DNA of 64,000 nucleotides, taken from assembly GCF_020217425.1 (NCBI RefSeq), contig NZ_CP084090.1, forward strand, positions 1,240,001 through 1,304,000, written 5' to 3'. The notes under the pieces were generated by a model. It was not told the origin of the DNA. It searched no databases and worked only from the letters and a program-made list of their open reading frames with translations. Source of the DNA: Halomicrobium urmianum (GTDB lineage: Archaea > Halobacteriota > Halobacteria > Halobacteriales > Haloarculaceae). Numbering within the stretch: the first letter of the stretch is position 1; the number at the start of each line of letters is the position of its first letter. A program made the translations under genes and the position numbers. Shown here piece by piece: positions 16,715-24,186 of the stretch.

Positions 16715-17284
16715 TCAGTTGGGGTGGCGACTGATCTCCTTGAACGCGGCGTCGATGTCGTCGAACTCGGCGAGCGCGGCGTCGACCTCCCCTCGCAGTT
16801 CGTCGACGCGGTCCCTGAGATCGGCGACTTCGGCGCTGTCCTCCAGGGCCTGCGGGGTCTTCTCGGCCTCCAGCAGCGCCAGCTTCGACGTCGCCTCGAG
16901 GTAGGTCGAGAGCCGGTCGTCGTACCGCTGGGCGGCCAGCTGCTGCTCGATGGCCGCCACGAGGTCGTCCTTCTCGATGGGCTTGCAGAGGTAGTCGTCG
17001 AACGGCATGTCGATGATGTCGAAGTCCGGATCGACGGCGGTGATCATGATCACCCGGCAGTCGAGGCCCCGCTCGCGAATCTCGTCGAGCACGTCGTCGC
17101 CCGAGAGGTCCGGCATCCGACGGTCGAGCAGGACGACGTCGACGTCCTCGTCGATCGACGCCAGGGCCTCCTCGCCACCGTAAGCGGTCTCGGTCTCGTA
17201 CTCGTCGCCCAGGCGCAGGGCGTACACGTCCGCCACATCCCGCTCGTCGTCGACGACGAGCACCGTCGCAATAGACTCTCCCAC
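16715..17284 (-). CDS. HalX-domain response regulator
   Basis: 189 aa from a GTG at 17284; no good ATG lies between it and an AT-rich ATTATTAC box ~28 bp upstream. The receiver domain has D12-D13, the phospho-acceptor D54 in VVLLDRRMPD, and K101 in YLCKPI. The C-terminal ~70 residues are the HalX domain, here a long coiled-coil-like helix (ATSKLALLEAEKT to DELRGEVDAAL). Such regulators are typical of haloarchaea. No histidine kinase is encoded nearby. Confidence 0.92.
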   Translation of the reverse strand: MGESIATVLVVDDERDVADVYALRLGDEYETETAYGGEEALASIDEDVDVVLLDRRMPDLSGDDVLDEIRERGLDCRVIMITAVDPDFDIIDMPFDDYLCKPIEKDDLVAAIEQQLAAQRYDDRLSTYLEATSKLALLEAEKTPQALEDSAEVADLRDRVDELRGEVDAALAEFDDIDAAFKEISRHPN

Positions 17285-17420
17285 GGTACTATCCCCGTTT
17301 CTCTCGTCCGTAATAATGATTCGGCCCGCGACCGCCCGGTGACGACGGCAGGCCGTTCGGGCCCGTGTGGGCGCGTAACGGAACTTTAAAGGCCGCATCA
17401 GGGCGACGTTCGCAGTAGGA

Positions 17421-17708
17421 ATGCTCGCGCCACCGCTGCAAATCGTCGACAGCTTCCTGTTGAACTACAACCTCGGTGACGTGCTGCTCCTGGTGACCGC
17501 GCTCGGGGCCGTGGGGATCTTCCTCCAGCGCTCCAACAAGCTCCTGAGCCTCCACTTCCTGACCTTCGGGCTCCTCTTCATGATCCTCCCCGCCAACATG
17601 TTCGCGCCGGCCACGAAGAGCCTCCTGGCCACGGTCGCGATGTACAAGTTCGTCGGGATCGGCCTGCTCGTGATCGCGCCGGTGATCTTCGCGGTCAGCC
17701 GGTACTAG
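17421..17708 (+). CDS. Small haloarchaeal membrane protein
   Basis: 95 aa with three hydrophobic segments (about residues 20-33, 43-62 and 70-92) and few charged residues. It begins [21 protein letters not shown] recognise it as a conserved haloarchaeal hypothetical but no function. The last codons overlap the end of the convergent NAD kinase gene by 4 bp through a shared CTAG. Confidence 0.75.
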   Translation: MLAPPLQIVDSFLLNYNLGDVLLLVTALGAVGIFLQRSNKLLSLHFLTFGLLFMILPANMFAPATKSLLATVAMYKFVGIGLLVIAPVIFAVSRY

Positions 17709-18568
17709 GCGAGCTTTCCCAGCGCGGCGAAGAAGTCCCGTCCCGGCCCGGCGATCCGCACCGGATCGTCCGCACGCGCGAGCCGGACGCGCTCGGGCGG
17801 CTCGACCGCCCGGCGCACGCGCCCGTCACTGACGACGACCCCCTCGGCCGCTTCCTCGATCCTGACCGTCACCTCGCTGTCGTCGTCGACGACCAGCGGT
17901 GGCATCGACTCCTCGCCCGCCATCTCCGTCACGACCAGCGCGTCGACCGACGGGTGGACGAGCGGCCCGCCCTCGCTGAGGTTGTAGGCGGTCGACCCGG
18001 TCGGCGTCGCCACCAGCACGCCGTCCGCGGAGCCGCTGGTGTACAGCGATCCGTCGACGCGGACCTCGAAGCCGGCACCGCCCCCGTGTCCCCGCCGCGG
18101 ACCGTGGACGACGACCTCGTTGATCGCCGTGGAGAGCGACCAGTCGTCGCCCTCCGCGCGAATCCGGGGCATCTCCCGGGTCCTGATCGTGCCGCTCTCG
18201 CGGAGGTGCTCGACCTCGTCGACGACGGCGTCGACGGCGTCGTCGGCCGCGATGGCGTTCAGGAACCCGACTTCCCCGAGGTTGACGCCCATGATCGGCG
18301 TCGAGCCCGCGCCGCGCGCGGCGTAGAGAAAGGTCCCGTCGCCCCCGATGCTCACCACCAGGTCGCAGTCGGCCATCGCGTCGACGGTCACGCCCGTCGC
18401 CGGCGGCTGGTCCCCGTCCGGCCACCGACCGTCCTCGGCCGCGAGCGCGGCCGCGGTCGTCTCGTCGAACACGACGCCGGCCCCCAGCTCCCGGAGGCGC
18501 TCGGCCAGTCGGGCCGCGAGCGAGGTGGCGCGGCGGTTGTTCCGCTGGGCGACGATCCCGACGTTCAT
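17705..18568 (-). CDS. nadK: NAD kinase
   Basis: 287 aa from the ATG at 18568. Diagnostic motifs are GGDGT at residues 75-79 (nucleotide phosphate site and catalytic Asp), NEVVVHGP, and [15 protein letters not shown] for NAD binding. It phosphorylates NAD (or NADH) to NADP(H), using ATP or polyphosphate in archaeal members. An insert around residues 40-60 is an acidic loop. The minus-strand TTATGTAC box about 27 bp upstream suggests a leaderless transcript. It supplies the NADP used by the isocitrate dehydrogenase and HMG-CoA reductase encoded elsewhere in the window. Confidence 0.93.
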   Translation of the reverse strand: MNVGIVAQRNNRRATSLAARLAERLRELGAGVVFDETTAAALAAEDGRWPDGDQPPATGVTVDAMADCDLVVSIGGDGTFLYAARGAGSTPIMGVNLGEVGFLNAIAADDAVDAVVDEVEHLRESGTIRTREMPRIRAEGDDWSLSTAINEVVVHGPRRGHGGGAGFEVRVDGSLYTSGSADGVLVATPTGSTAYNLSEGGPLVHPSVDALVVTEMAGEESMPPLVVDDDSEVTVRIEEAAEGVVVSDGRVRRAVEPPERVRLARADDPVRIAGPGRDFFAALGKLA

Positions 18569-18717
18569 CGTCTCCGGGTATCGGCGGGCCGTACATAAGA
18601 GTGGTCTGAAAGTCCGATCCCGTCGGGGTGCCCCGCGTCGGGGCCCGTCGGCGACAGAGTTAACCCGTCGGCTCACACTCTATCCGGGCAGGCGGTCCCC
18701 CGGGGCCGGGAGACGGG

Positions 18718-19767
18718 ATGAGCGAGGACGAGACCGACGAGGACTGGTTCGAGAGCGCCGTGGGCAGCGAGGCGTCCAGCGGCGACGGAGGGGACGGCGC
18801 CGCGAGCGACGACGGTGAGGCCACGGAGGACGGCGGTTCGACCGGCGACGCCGGAGACTACGATTCCCCGTTCGAGACGGACGAGGACCCGGGGTCGTCC
18901 GACGAGTACGATTCCCCGTTCGAGGGCGACGAGGACTCGGCGTTCGCGTCGGAGGGCGATTCGCCGTTCGAGGGCGACGACGAGTCCCTGTTCAAGGAGG
19001 ACTTCACGGACGCGTTCGCGTCGGCCGGCGCCCCCGGCAGGTCGGAGTTCGAGGACGAGGACTTCGAGTCCGACATCCCGCGGATCGACCTCGGCATCGA
19101 GGGACTCGACGGGATGATTCAGGGCGGGGTCCCGGAGCGACACCTGATGGTGGCCATCGGATCGGCCGGGACCGGCAAGACGACGTTCGGGCTCCAGTTC
19201 CTCCACCACGGACTAAAGCAGGGCGAGAGCTGCGTGTTCATCACGCTTGAGCAGACCCGCGAGGCGATCATGGCCACGGCGAACGACCGGGACTGGGCGT
19301 TCGACCGCTACGCGGACGAGGACCGACTCGCCGTGATCGACCTCGACCCCGTCGAGATGGCCAACAGCCTCGACAACATCCGGGACGAACTCCCGGGGCT
19401 GATCGCCGAGTTCAGCGCCGACCGCCTCGTGCTCGACTCGGTCTCCCTGCTCGAGATGATGTACGACGATCAGGCCGAGCGCCGGACCGAGGTGTACGAC
19501 TTCACCCGGTCGCTCAAGCGGGCCGGCGTCACGACCATGCTCACCTCCGAGGCCAGCGAGGACAACCCCTACGCCTCCCGGCACGGCATCATCGAGTACC
19601 TCACCGACGCCGTGTTCGTCCTCCAGTACGTCCGCTCGAACACCCAGGAGACCCGCCTGGCCGTCGAGATTCAGAAGATCCGCAACGCCAACCACTCCCG
19701 GGAGACGAACCCCTACGAGATCACGATGGACGGCATCGACGTCTACCGCCAGGCCGACATCCTCTAG
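18718..19767 (+). CDS. KaiC-like RecA-fold ATPase with an acidic repeat N-terminus
   Basis: 349 aa. Residues 1-120 are almost entirely Asp/Glu/Ser/Gly and contain DSPFE three times (49-53, 65-69, 81-85), probably a disordered or interaction region. From 121 the KaiC/RadA-like domain begins (IPRIDLGIEGLDGMIQGG), with Walker A GSAGTGKTT around 148-156 and Walker B-like RLVLDSVSLLEMM. It lacks the second KaiC domain. Haloarchaeal members are annotated as RAD55-family or KaiC-domain ATPases of unknown role. It is monocistronic. Confidence 0.85.
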   Translation: MSEDETDEDWFESAVGSEASSGDGGDGAASDDGEATEDGGSTGDAGDYDSPFETDEDPGSSDEYDSPFEGDEDSAFASEGDSPFEGDDESLFKEDFTDAFASAGAPGRSEFEDEDFESDIPRIDLGIEGLDGMIQGGVPERHLMVAIGSAGTGKTTFGLQFLHHGLKQGESCVFITLEQTREAIMATANDRDWAFDRYADEDRLAVIDLDPVEMANSLDNIRDELPGLIAEFSADRLVLDSVSLLEMMYDDQAERRTEVYDFTRSLKRAGVTTMLTSEASEDNPYASRHGIIEYLTDAVFVLQYVRSNTQETRLAVEIQKIRNANHSRETNPYEITMDGIDVYRQADIL

Positions 19768-19881
19768 ACTGACGTCCCCTATGCGGCGCGACCGCGCCCG
19801 CCGGTTACGAGGAGTCGCTGGGGGCGACCGGCCGCGCCGCCCGGCGGTCGTCGCGAAATCGAGCGGAGCCCGGTCGCGTCG

Positions 19882-20148
19882 TCACTCGTCGCAGTCAGTG
19901 ACGGTGACGCCGCCGTCGCTGTCGACGCGGACCTGCGTGCCGACGTAGCGGAACGTGATCGAACCGCTGTCGGCGCTGTCCCGAAAGAGCGCGCCGAGGG
20001 CGTCGGGGTCGACCACGGAGGCGAGCGGTTTCATCTCAAGCGGCGAGACGTCGTTCGCGTCGGCGACGGCGTCGACCACGGCGGCGACGATCTCGGTCTG
20101 GTCGCGTCCGGCCGCCTGCGACGTCGTCGAGGGGCGTGCGTCTGTCAC
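19882..20148 (-). CDS. HalOD1 output-domain protein
   Basis: 88 aa. After a short linker it reads TEIVAAVVDAVADANDVSPL, EMKPLASVVDPDALGALF, then GSITFRYVGTQVRVDSDGGV, which is the HalOD1 domain seen at the C-termini of haloarchaeal signalling proteins. Here it stands alone. Its role is unknown, but HalOD1 is assumed to be a signal output module. No partner is adjacent. Confidence 0.85.
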   Translation of the reverse strand: MTDARPSTTSQAAGRDQTEIVAAVVDAVADANDVSPLEMKPLASVVDPDALGALFRDSADSGSITFRYVGTQVRVDSDGGVTVTDCDE

Positions 20149-20410
20149 AGACGCGACTAGTAGGTGTGAACGTATAAATCCATCCGCTCTACCTCGATAT
20201 TCTTTCCATCACACGGAAATGGCATAGAGATTCGAACCTGGATAGATTATCATATTGATTCTCAATCCTGTCGCGAACCATACTTGAGTCACCGCGACCG
20301 TCTTTTCGATCATTCACTCCTTTCGGTAGTGAGATGGAGATATCGAACCCAATCTGTTGATTCGAGACGAGTATCGTCGCTATCAAGGTGTTGGCCCCGG
20401 TAGCGAAGCC
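20149..20410. other. AT-rich intergenic region, promoters only
   Basis: About 260 bp with several AT-rich runs between the divergent HalOD1 and Lrp genes. No gene or clear repeat is visible. GATTCGAACC near 20230 resembles a T-loop complement, but the flanks do not pair. Confidence 0.4.
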
Positions 20411-20893
20411 ATGGCGGACTACGACCTCGACGACGTCGACAGGCAGATACTCGACCACCTTCAGGAGGACGCCCGCTACACGGCCACCGAACTCGCGGAG
20501 GCCGTGGGCGTCTCCGACAACACGATTCACAACCGGATGGAACGGCTGGAAGAGGCCGGCGTCATCACGGGCTACACGGCGACGGTGGACCACGATAGAG
20601 CGGGTCTCTCTCTGTACTTTCACTTCACCTGTACCGCGCGCATCAGCGACCGCGCGGACGTCGCCGAGGAGGTGCTGTCCATTCCCGAGGTCATCGAGGT
20701 GACGGAGCTCATGACCGGCCAGCGGAACCTCCACGTCAGGATGGTCGCGGCCGACGACGAGGACATCACCCGGCTCGCCCAGCGGCTGGACGACCTGGCG
20801 CTCGAGATCAACGACGAGAACCTCATCCGGGAGGAGCGTCGGGACCCGCTCGCCTTCGTCGAGGTCGGCGAGATGCTGGATCGGAAGGAGTAG
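20411..20893 (+). CDS. Lrp/AsnC-family transcriptional regulator
   Basis: 160 aa. The N-terminal winged helix reads DLDDVDRQILDHLQEDARYT, then ELAEAVGVSDNTIHNRMERL. The RAM-like ligand/oligomerisation domain follows from about residue 65 (GYTATVDHDRAGLSLYFHF to ELMTGQRNLHVRM). Length and domain order are typical. The target and ligand are unknown. The start is the ATG at 20411; the longer frame from 20357 is preceded by promoter-like DNA. Confidence 0.9.
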   Translation: MADYDLDDVDRQILDHLQEDARYTATELAEAVGVSDNTIHNRMERLEEAGVITGYTATVDHDRAGLSLYFHFTCTARISDRADVAEEVLSIPEVIEVTELMTGQRNLHVRMVAADDEDITRLAQRLDDLALEINDENLIREERRDPLAFVEVGEMLDRKE

Positions 20894-20951
20894 CGCCTGC
20901 CGGTCGCGACGAATCGGTAGCGTCTCCCGACCGCGACCCGGCCGTCTCAGT

Positions 20952-21536
20952 ATGGACTGGCAGGTACGCCTGGCGACGCCCGCGGACGCGCCCGCGGTCC
21001 GCGACATCTACGCGCCGTTCGTCGAGTCGACGCCGGTCACCTTCGAGGTCGAACCGCCGACCGTCGGCGAGACGGCCGACCGCATCGAGGCGACGCTCGA
21101 GCGATACCCGTGGCTGGTCTGCGAGGCGGCCGGCGACGTCGTCGGCTACGCGGCCGCGAGCCAGCTGCGCTCGGCGGGGGCCTACCAGTGGACGGTGGAG
21201 CTGTCGGTGTACGTCGCCGAGGAATCACGGCGGTCCGGCGTCGGGACTGCGCTCTACGAGTCGCTGTTCGCGGTCCTGGCCCGGCAGGGGTACTGCGACG
21301 CCTACGCGGCCACGTCCCTGCCAAACCCCGCCAGCGAGGCCCTCCACGAACGGACGGAGTTCGATGCGGTGGGGACCTTCCCCGCCGCCGGCTACAAGGA
21401 CGGCGAGTGGCACGACGTCCGGTGGTGGCACCGGCCGCTCCGGGAGCGACCGGCGGACCCGGACCCGCCGACGCCGCTGCCCGACCTGAACGACGACGCA
21501 GTCGACGACGCACTGGCGTCCGCGCGAACGGAGTGA
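20952..21536 (+). CDS. GNAT N-acetyltransferase, phosphinothricin-acetyltransferase-like
   Basis: 194 aa. It starts MDWQVRLATPADAPAVRDIY APFV and shows the family landmarks TPVTFE, SVYVAEESRRSGVGTALYE (acetyl-CoA loop with R-x-x-G-x-G/A), NPAS.ALHE and the Trp/His-rich end WHDVRWWHRPL. Relatives acetylate phosphinothricin or methionine sulfoximine/sulfone-type amino acids. A detoxification or amino-acid acetylation role is inferred. Its TGA stop lies inside the loop of a type II hairpin at 21521-21541, so a repeat element has set the C-terminus (…ARTE). Confidence 0.85.
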   Translation: MDWQVRLATPADAPAVRDIYAPFVESTPVTFEVEPPTVGETADRIEATLERYPWLVCEAAGDVVGYAAASQLRSAGAYQWTVELSVYVAEESRRSGVGTALYESLFAVLARQGYCDAYAATSLPNPASEALHERTEFDAVGTFPAAGYKDGEWHDVRWWHRPLRERPADPDPPTPLPDLNDDAVDDALASARTE

Positions 21537-21650
21537 GCGCGCGCTCGCGGGACTCACTGCGTTCGTCCCGCGGTGTCCGGCCGGGAATCCCCCGGCGACG
21601 GACGGTGCGGAGCTCCGCTCGCTCGTTTCGGGTGCTCGCTTCGCTCGCAC
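21521..21650. repeat. Hairpin repeat cluster downstream of the acetyltransferase
   Basis: Type II hairpins: CGCGC-GAACGGAGTGA-GCGCG at 21521-21541; CGCGGGAC-TCACTGCGTTC-GTCCCGCG at 21546-21572; and a 4-5 bp stem around TCGCTTCGCTC at 21632-21650. A GC hairpin GCCGGG/CCCGGC lies at 21580-21596. The loops are the same motif in either orientation. The cluster fills most of the gap to the next gene. Confidence 0.7.
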
Positions 21651-21704
21651 ACCTTGCGACGCCAAAGAACTACATTTTTTATCGCCGGTCCCGTTGTGTG
21701 GCAC

Positions 21705-22037
21705 ATGTCCACACGCGGCCGGCCGGAGAGCGGACGACAGCCGGAGGGCGGACAGGTCTCGCTGCCCGACGCGATCCCGATCAGCGTACCGGAACTGACG
21801 CGCCTGAGCTGGGAGCTGGGGACGCGCGTCGTGGGGGACGACGATTCGGAGCTGCACGGCGAGTGGGCGGGGACGGGCCGCTGGCGGCTGTCGGTCTTCC
21901 GCGTCACCGAACACACCGGGGTGGTGCGCGTCCGGACGCCGGTGGGTCGAAAGCAGTTCTACGGCGCGGCGATGGCGGACCTGCAGTCGGCGCTCGCGGA
22001 CCTGGAGTCGGCACCGCGCTGGGATCGCCGCGCGTAA
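21705..22037 (+). CDS. Conserved haloarchaeal hypothetical protein
   Basis: 110 aa from the ATG at 21705, with a TATA-like tttttat ~27 bp upstream fitting a leaderless start. The N-terminal 22 residues are basic and polar; the rest reads as alternating strands (GRWRLSVFRVTEHTGVVRVR) and a C-terminal helix (QFYGAAMADLQSALADLESA). I do not recognise a function. It has no signal peptide or membrane helix. It runs in the same direction as the stress-protein gene at 22104 but has its own promoter. Confidence 0.65.
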   Translation: MSTRGRPESGRQPEGGQVSLPDAIPISVPELTRLSWELGTRVVGDDDSELHGEWAGTGRWRLSVFRVTEHTGVVRVRTPVGRKQFYGAAMADLQSALADLESAPRWDRRA

Positions 22038-22103
22038 CTGCTCCGCGGGCGATCACCGCCGACCGCCCACATAATTAAGCGGTCACCGCGTCACGTGACC
22101 GGT

Positions 22104-22562
22104 ATGGTCCTGCTAGTTCCGTTCGACGGCTCGGAGCTGTCGAAGGCCGCGCTGCGACGCGCGCGCGAATTCTCCGAGTACACGGACGAGGCGGTGATCG
22201 CGCTGTCTATCATCCCCGACGACGCGGACTACGCGCGCGAGCGCGACTGGATCGGCGAGAACGAGTCCTTCGCAGTCGAGTCCGTCAGGGAGGCGCTGGC
22301 CGAACTGGTCGCGGACGTCGATCCAGACGCGGAGTTCCGCTGTGAGATCCCGGAAGACGTCAGTTCGATGGCCGACCTGACGACGGACGTGGTGCGGACG
22401 ATCAGGGAAGTGGCCCACGAGGTCGACGCCTCGATCGTGTTCGTCGGCAGCGAGAACGCCGGCCGCGTCACGACGCCGGTCTGCAGCGTCGGCGCGCCCA
22501 TCTCCGAGGATCCCGAGTACGACGTCCACATCGTCCGGCACGCCGAACCGGTGGTCGCCTGA
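22104..22562 (+). CDS. UspA-domain protein without the ATP-binding loop
   Basis: 152 aa. The ATG at 22104 lies ~27 bp from a cataattaa box, so it is preferred over a GTG 9 bp earlier. MVLLVPFDGSELSKAALRRA is the Usp first strand and helix. The C-terminal GxxGxnG(S/T) ATP-binding loop of ATP-type Usps is absent: the region reads GSENAGRVTTPVC, so it likely belongs to the non-ATP-binding class. The convergent gene at 22604 encodes an ATP-type Usp, so two Usp types sit tail to tail here. Confidence 0.8.
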   Translation: MVLLVPFDGSELSKAALRRAREFSEYTDEAVIALSIIPDDADYARERDWIGENESFAVESVREALAELVADVDPDAEFRCEIPEDVSSMADLTTDVVRTIREVAHEVDASIVFVGSENAGRVTTPVCSVGAPISEDPEYDVHIVRHAEPVVA

Positions 22563-22603
22563 CGCGGGGCTGTCCGGCCTGCCCCGTCGGCGTCGCCCGA
22601 CAC

Positions 22604-23032
22604 CTACCGCGCGACGGTCACCGGGACCGACGCCCGGCGGACGACCGTCTCGGCGACGCTGCCCAGCAGGATGCGCGAGACGCCCGAGCGGCCGTGCGAT
22701 CCCATCACGATCTGATCGACGTCGTGTTCGTCCGCGTAGTCGACGATGGCCGTGGTCGGCCGGCCCACCTCGACGACGCGCTCGACGGACGTCCCGGTCG
22801 CGTCGGCGGCGGCCTCGAGTTCGTCGAACAGCCGCTCGGCGCGCGCCTTCTCCTGGTCGTACCACTCCTCCGAGAACGTCGGGACCGACGCCTCGGCGCT
22901 GTAGCCCGCCTCCGCCGGGTTGATCACGTGAAACAGGATCACCGTCGCGTCGGGATACTGTTCGGTGACGAACTCGACCGCGCACTCTGCTTGCTCCGAC
23001 CCGTCGACCGGCACGAGGATTCGTTGCCCCAT
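22604..23032 (-). CDS. Universal stress protein, ATP-binding type
   Basis: 142 aa from the ATG at 23032. MGQRILVPVDGSEQAECAVE opens the fold, and GSHGRSGVSRILLGSVAE near the end is the G-x2-G-x9-G-S ATP-binding motif. Usps bind ATP and help survival under stress; the exact function is unknown. The divergent manganese catalase gene at 23235 shares the 200-bp promoter region, which would suit joint oxidative-stress expression. Confidence 0.92.
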   Translation of the reverse strand: MGQRILVPVDGSEQAECAVEFVTEQYPDATVILFHVINPAEAGYSAEASVPTFSEEWYDQEKARAERLFDELEAAADATGTSVERVVEVGRPTTAIVDYADEHDVDQIVMGSHGRSGVSRILLGSVAETVVRRASVPVTVAR

Positions 23033-23234
23033 GCGTCCCAGTAGCGCCACCCGTGCATTGAAAGTTCCCGTCGGATTGAGGCCGCCTGCCGCCGGGCGAC
23101 CGCTGATTCTGCCCCCTGGCGTGGCACTCCGACAACAGGTGATGACAACGTCTGACCGCCGGTGATGCTCCCGCCAACAAATTGGACAAAATACAATTTA
23201 TCGTGCCGCCGGTCGTTTCTGGCGGAGGCAGACT

Positions 23235-24095
23235 GTGTTCTACCACGACAACGAGCTTCAGTACGAAGTCGAGGTCGAGGAACCAGACCCGTACTACGCC
23301 AAGATGCTTCAGGAGGGGATCGGCGGCATCGAGGGAGAGATGCGCGTCGCCCTGCAGTACATGTTCCAGGCGTTCGGCACACCCAAGAGCAAGGCGAAGT
23401 ACCGTGACCTCCTGATGGAGACGGCGATGGAGGAGTTTGGTCACGTCGAGATGTACGCCACGGCCATCACGAAGAACCTCCAGGGGGCACCCCAGAGCAT
23501 CATCGACGAGATCGCTCACGACAGTCCGCTCATCTCGATGATGATGGAGGGGGGCCAGCCCCGGCAGGCGCTGTCCGCCGGGCTCCACGGCCTCGCGACC
23601 GACGCCAACGGCGTCCCTTTCAACGGCAACTACATCATTGCCAGCGGCAACCTCGCGGCCGACATGTACGCCAACATCGCCGCCGAGGCCACCGGGCGAC
23701 AGCTCGCCTGCCGGCTGTACGAGATAACAGACGATGAGGGGATGAAGGACATGCTGTCGTACCTCATCGCTCGCGATACCATGCACCAGAACCAGTGGCA
23801 CGCGGTCCTCGAGGACCTCGGCGAGACGATGCCCGTCCCCGCGAGTTTCCCCGAGGAGAAGGAGAACCAGGAGTTCAACTACCAGTTCATGTCCACGTTC
23901 CGCGAGGAGCGCGAGGACCCCGGCGAGCGCTGGACGCAGGGCACCTCCATCGACGGCAAGGGGGAGTTCTCGTACGGCTTCCAGCCGGGCGGCGGCACTG
24001 GTATCGTCGAGGAGGCCGCCGCCGAGATGTACAACGAGGCTTCGAGTCAGGGCGGAGACAAGAGCATCGACGACGAGTCCGTCGACGAGTCCTGA
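23235..24095 (+). CDS. Manganese catalase
   Basis: 286 aa with a GTG start at 23235. GGIEGEMRVALQYMFQ carries E35 and METAMEEFGHVEM carries Glu66/67 and H70, the first half of the dimanganese site. EATGRQLACRLYEIT and RDTMHQNQWHAVLEDL supply the second half. It breaks down hydrogen peroxide in the cytoplasm without haem. The C-terminal ~35 residues form an acidic Ser/Asp tail typical of halophiles. A tttatcg box upstream, together with the imperfect palindrome AAATTG-N9-CAATTT at 23183-23203, may be the promoter and operator. Confidence 0.93.
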   Translation: MFYHDNELQYEVEVEEPDPYYAKMLQEGIGGIEGEMRVALQYMFQAFGTPKSKAKYRDLLMETAMEEFGHVEMYATAITKNLQGAPQSIIDEIAHDSPLISMMMEGGQPRQALSAGLHGLATDANGVPFNGNYIIASGNLAADMYANIAAEATGRQLACRLYEITDDEGMKDMLSYLIARDTMHQNQWHAVLEDLGETMPVPASFPEEKENQEFNYQFMSTFREEREDPGERWTQGTSIDGKGEFSYGFQPGGGTGIVEEAAAEMYNEASSQGGDKSIDDESVDES

Positions 24096-24186
24096 CGGAC
24101 TGGGCGACAGCGGTGGACAGCGCCGTCGCCGGGGCCTCGACGACGTGGCGCTCGCTCCGGGGTCGTCGGTCGAGGAACGCGGCGTG

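Noticed and set aside
18716-19080. Acidic stretch before the KaiC-like domain considered as a non-coding or misassigned start.
   Set aside because: The frame is open from a clear ATG, codon third positions are GC-rich as in real genes, and the DSPFE motif recurs in frame.
20225-20245. GATTCGAACC, the complement of a tRNA T-loop sequence.
   Set aside because: The flanking bases do not form a T-stem, and no acceptor, D or anticodon arm can be found nearby.
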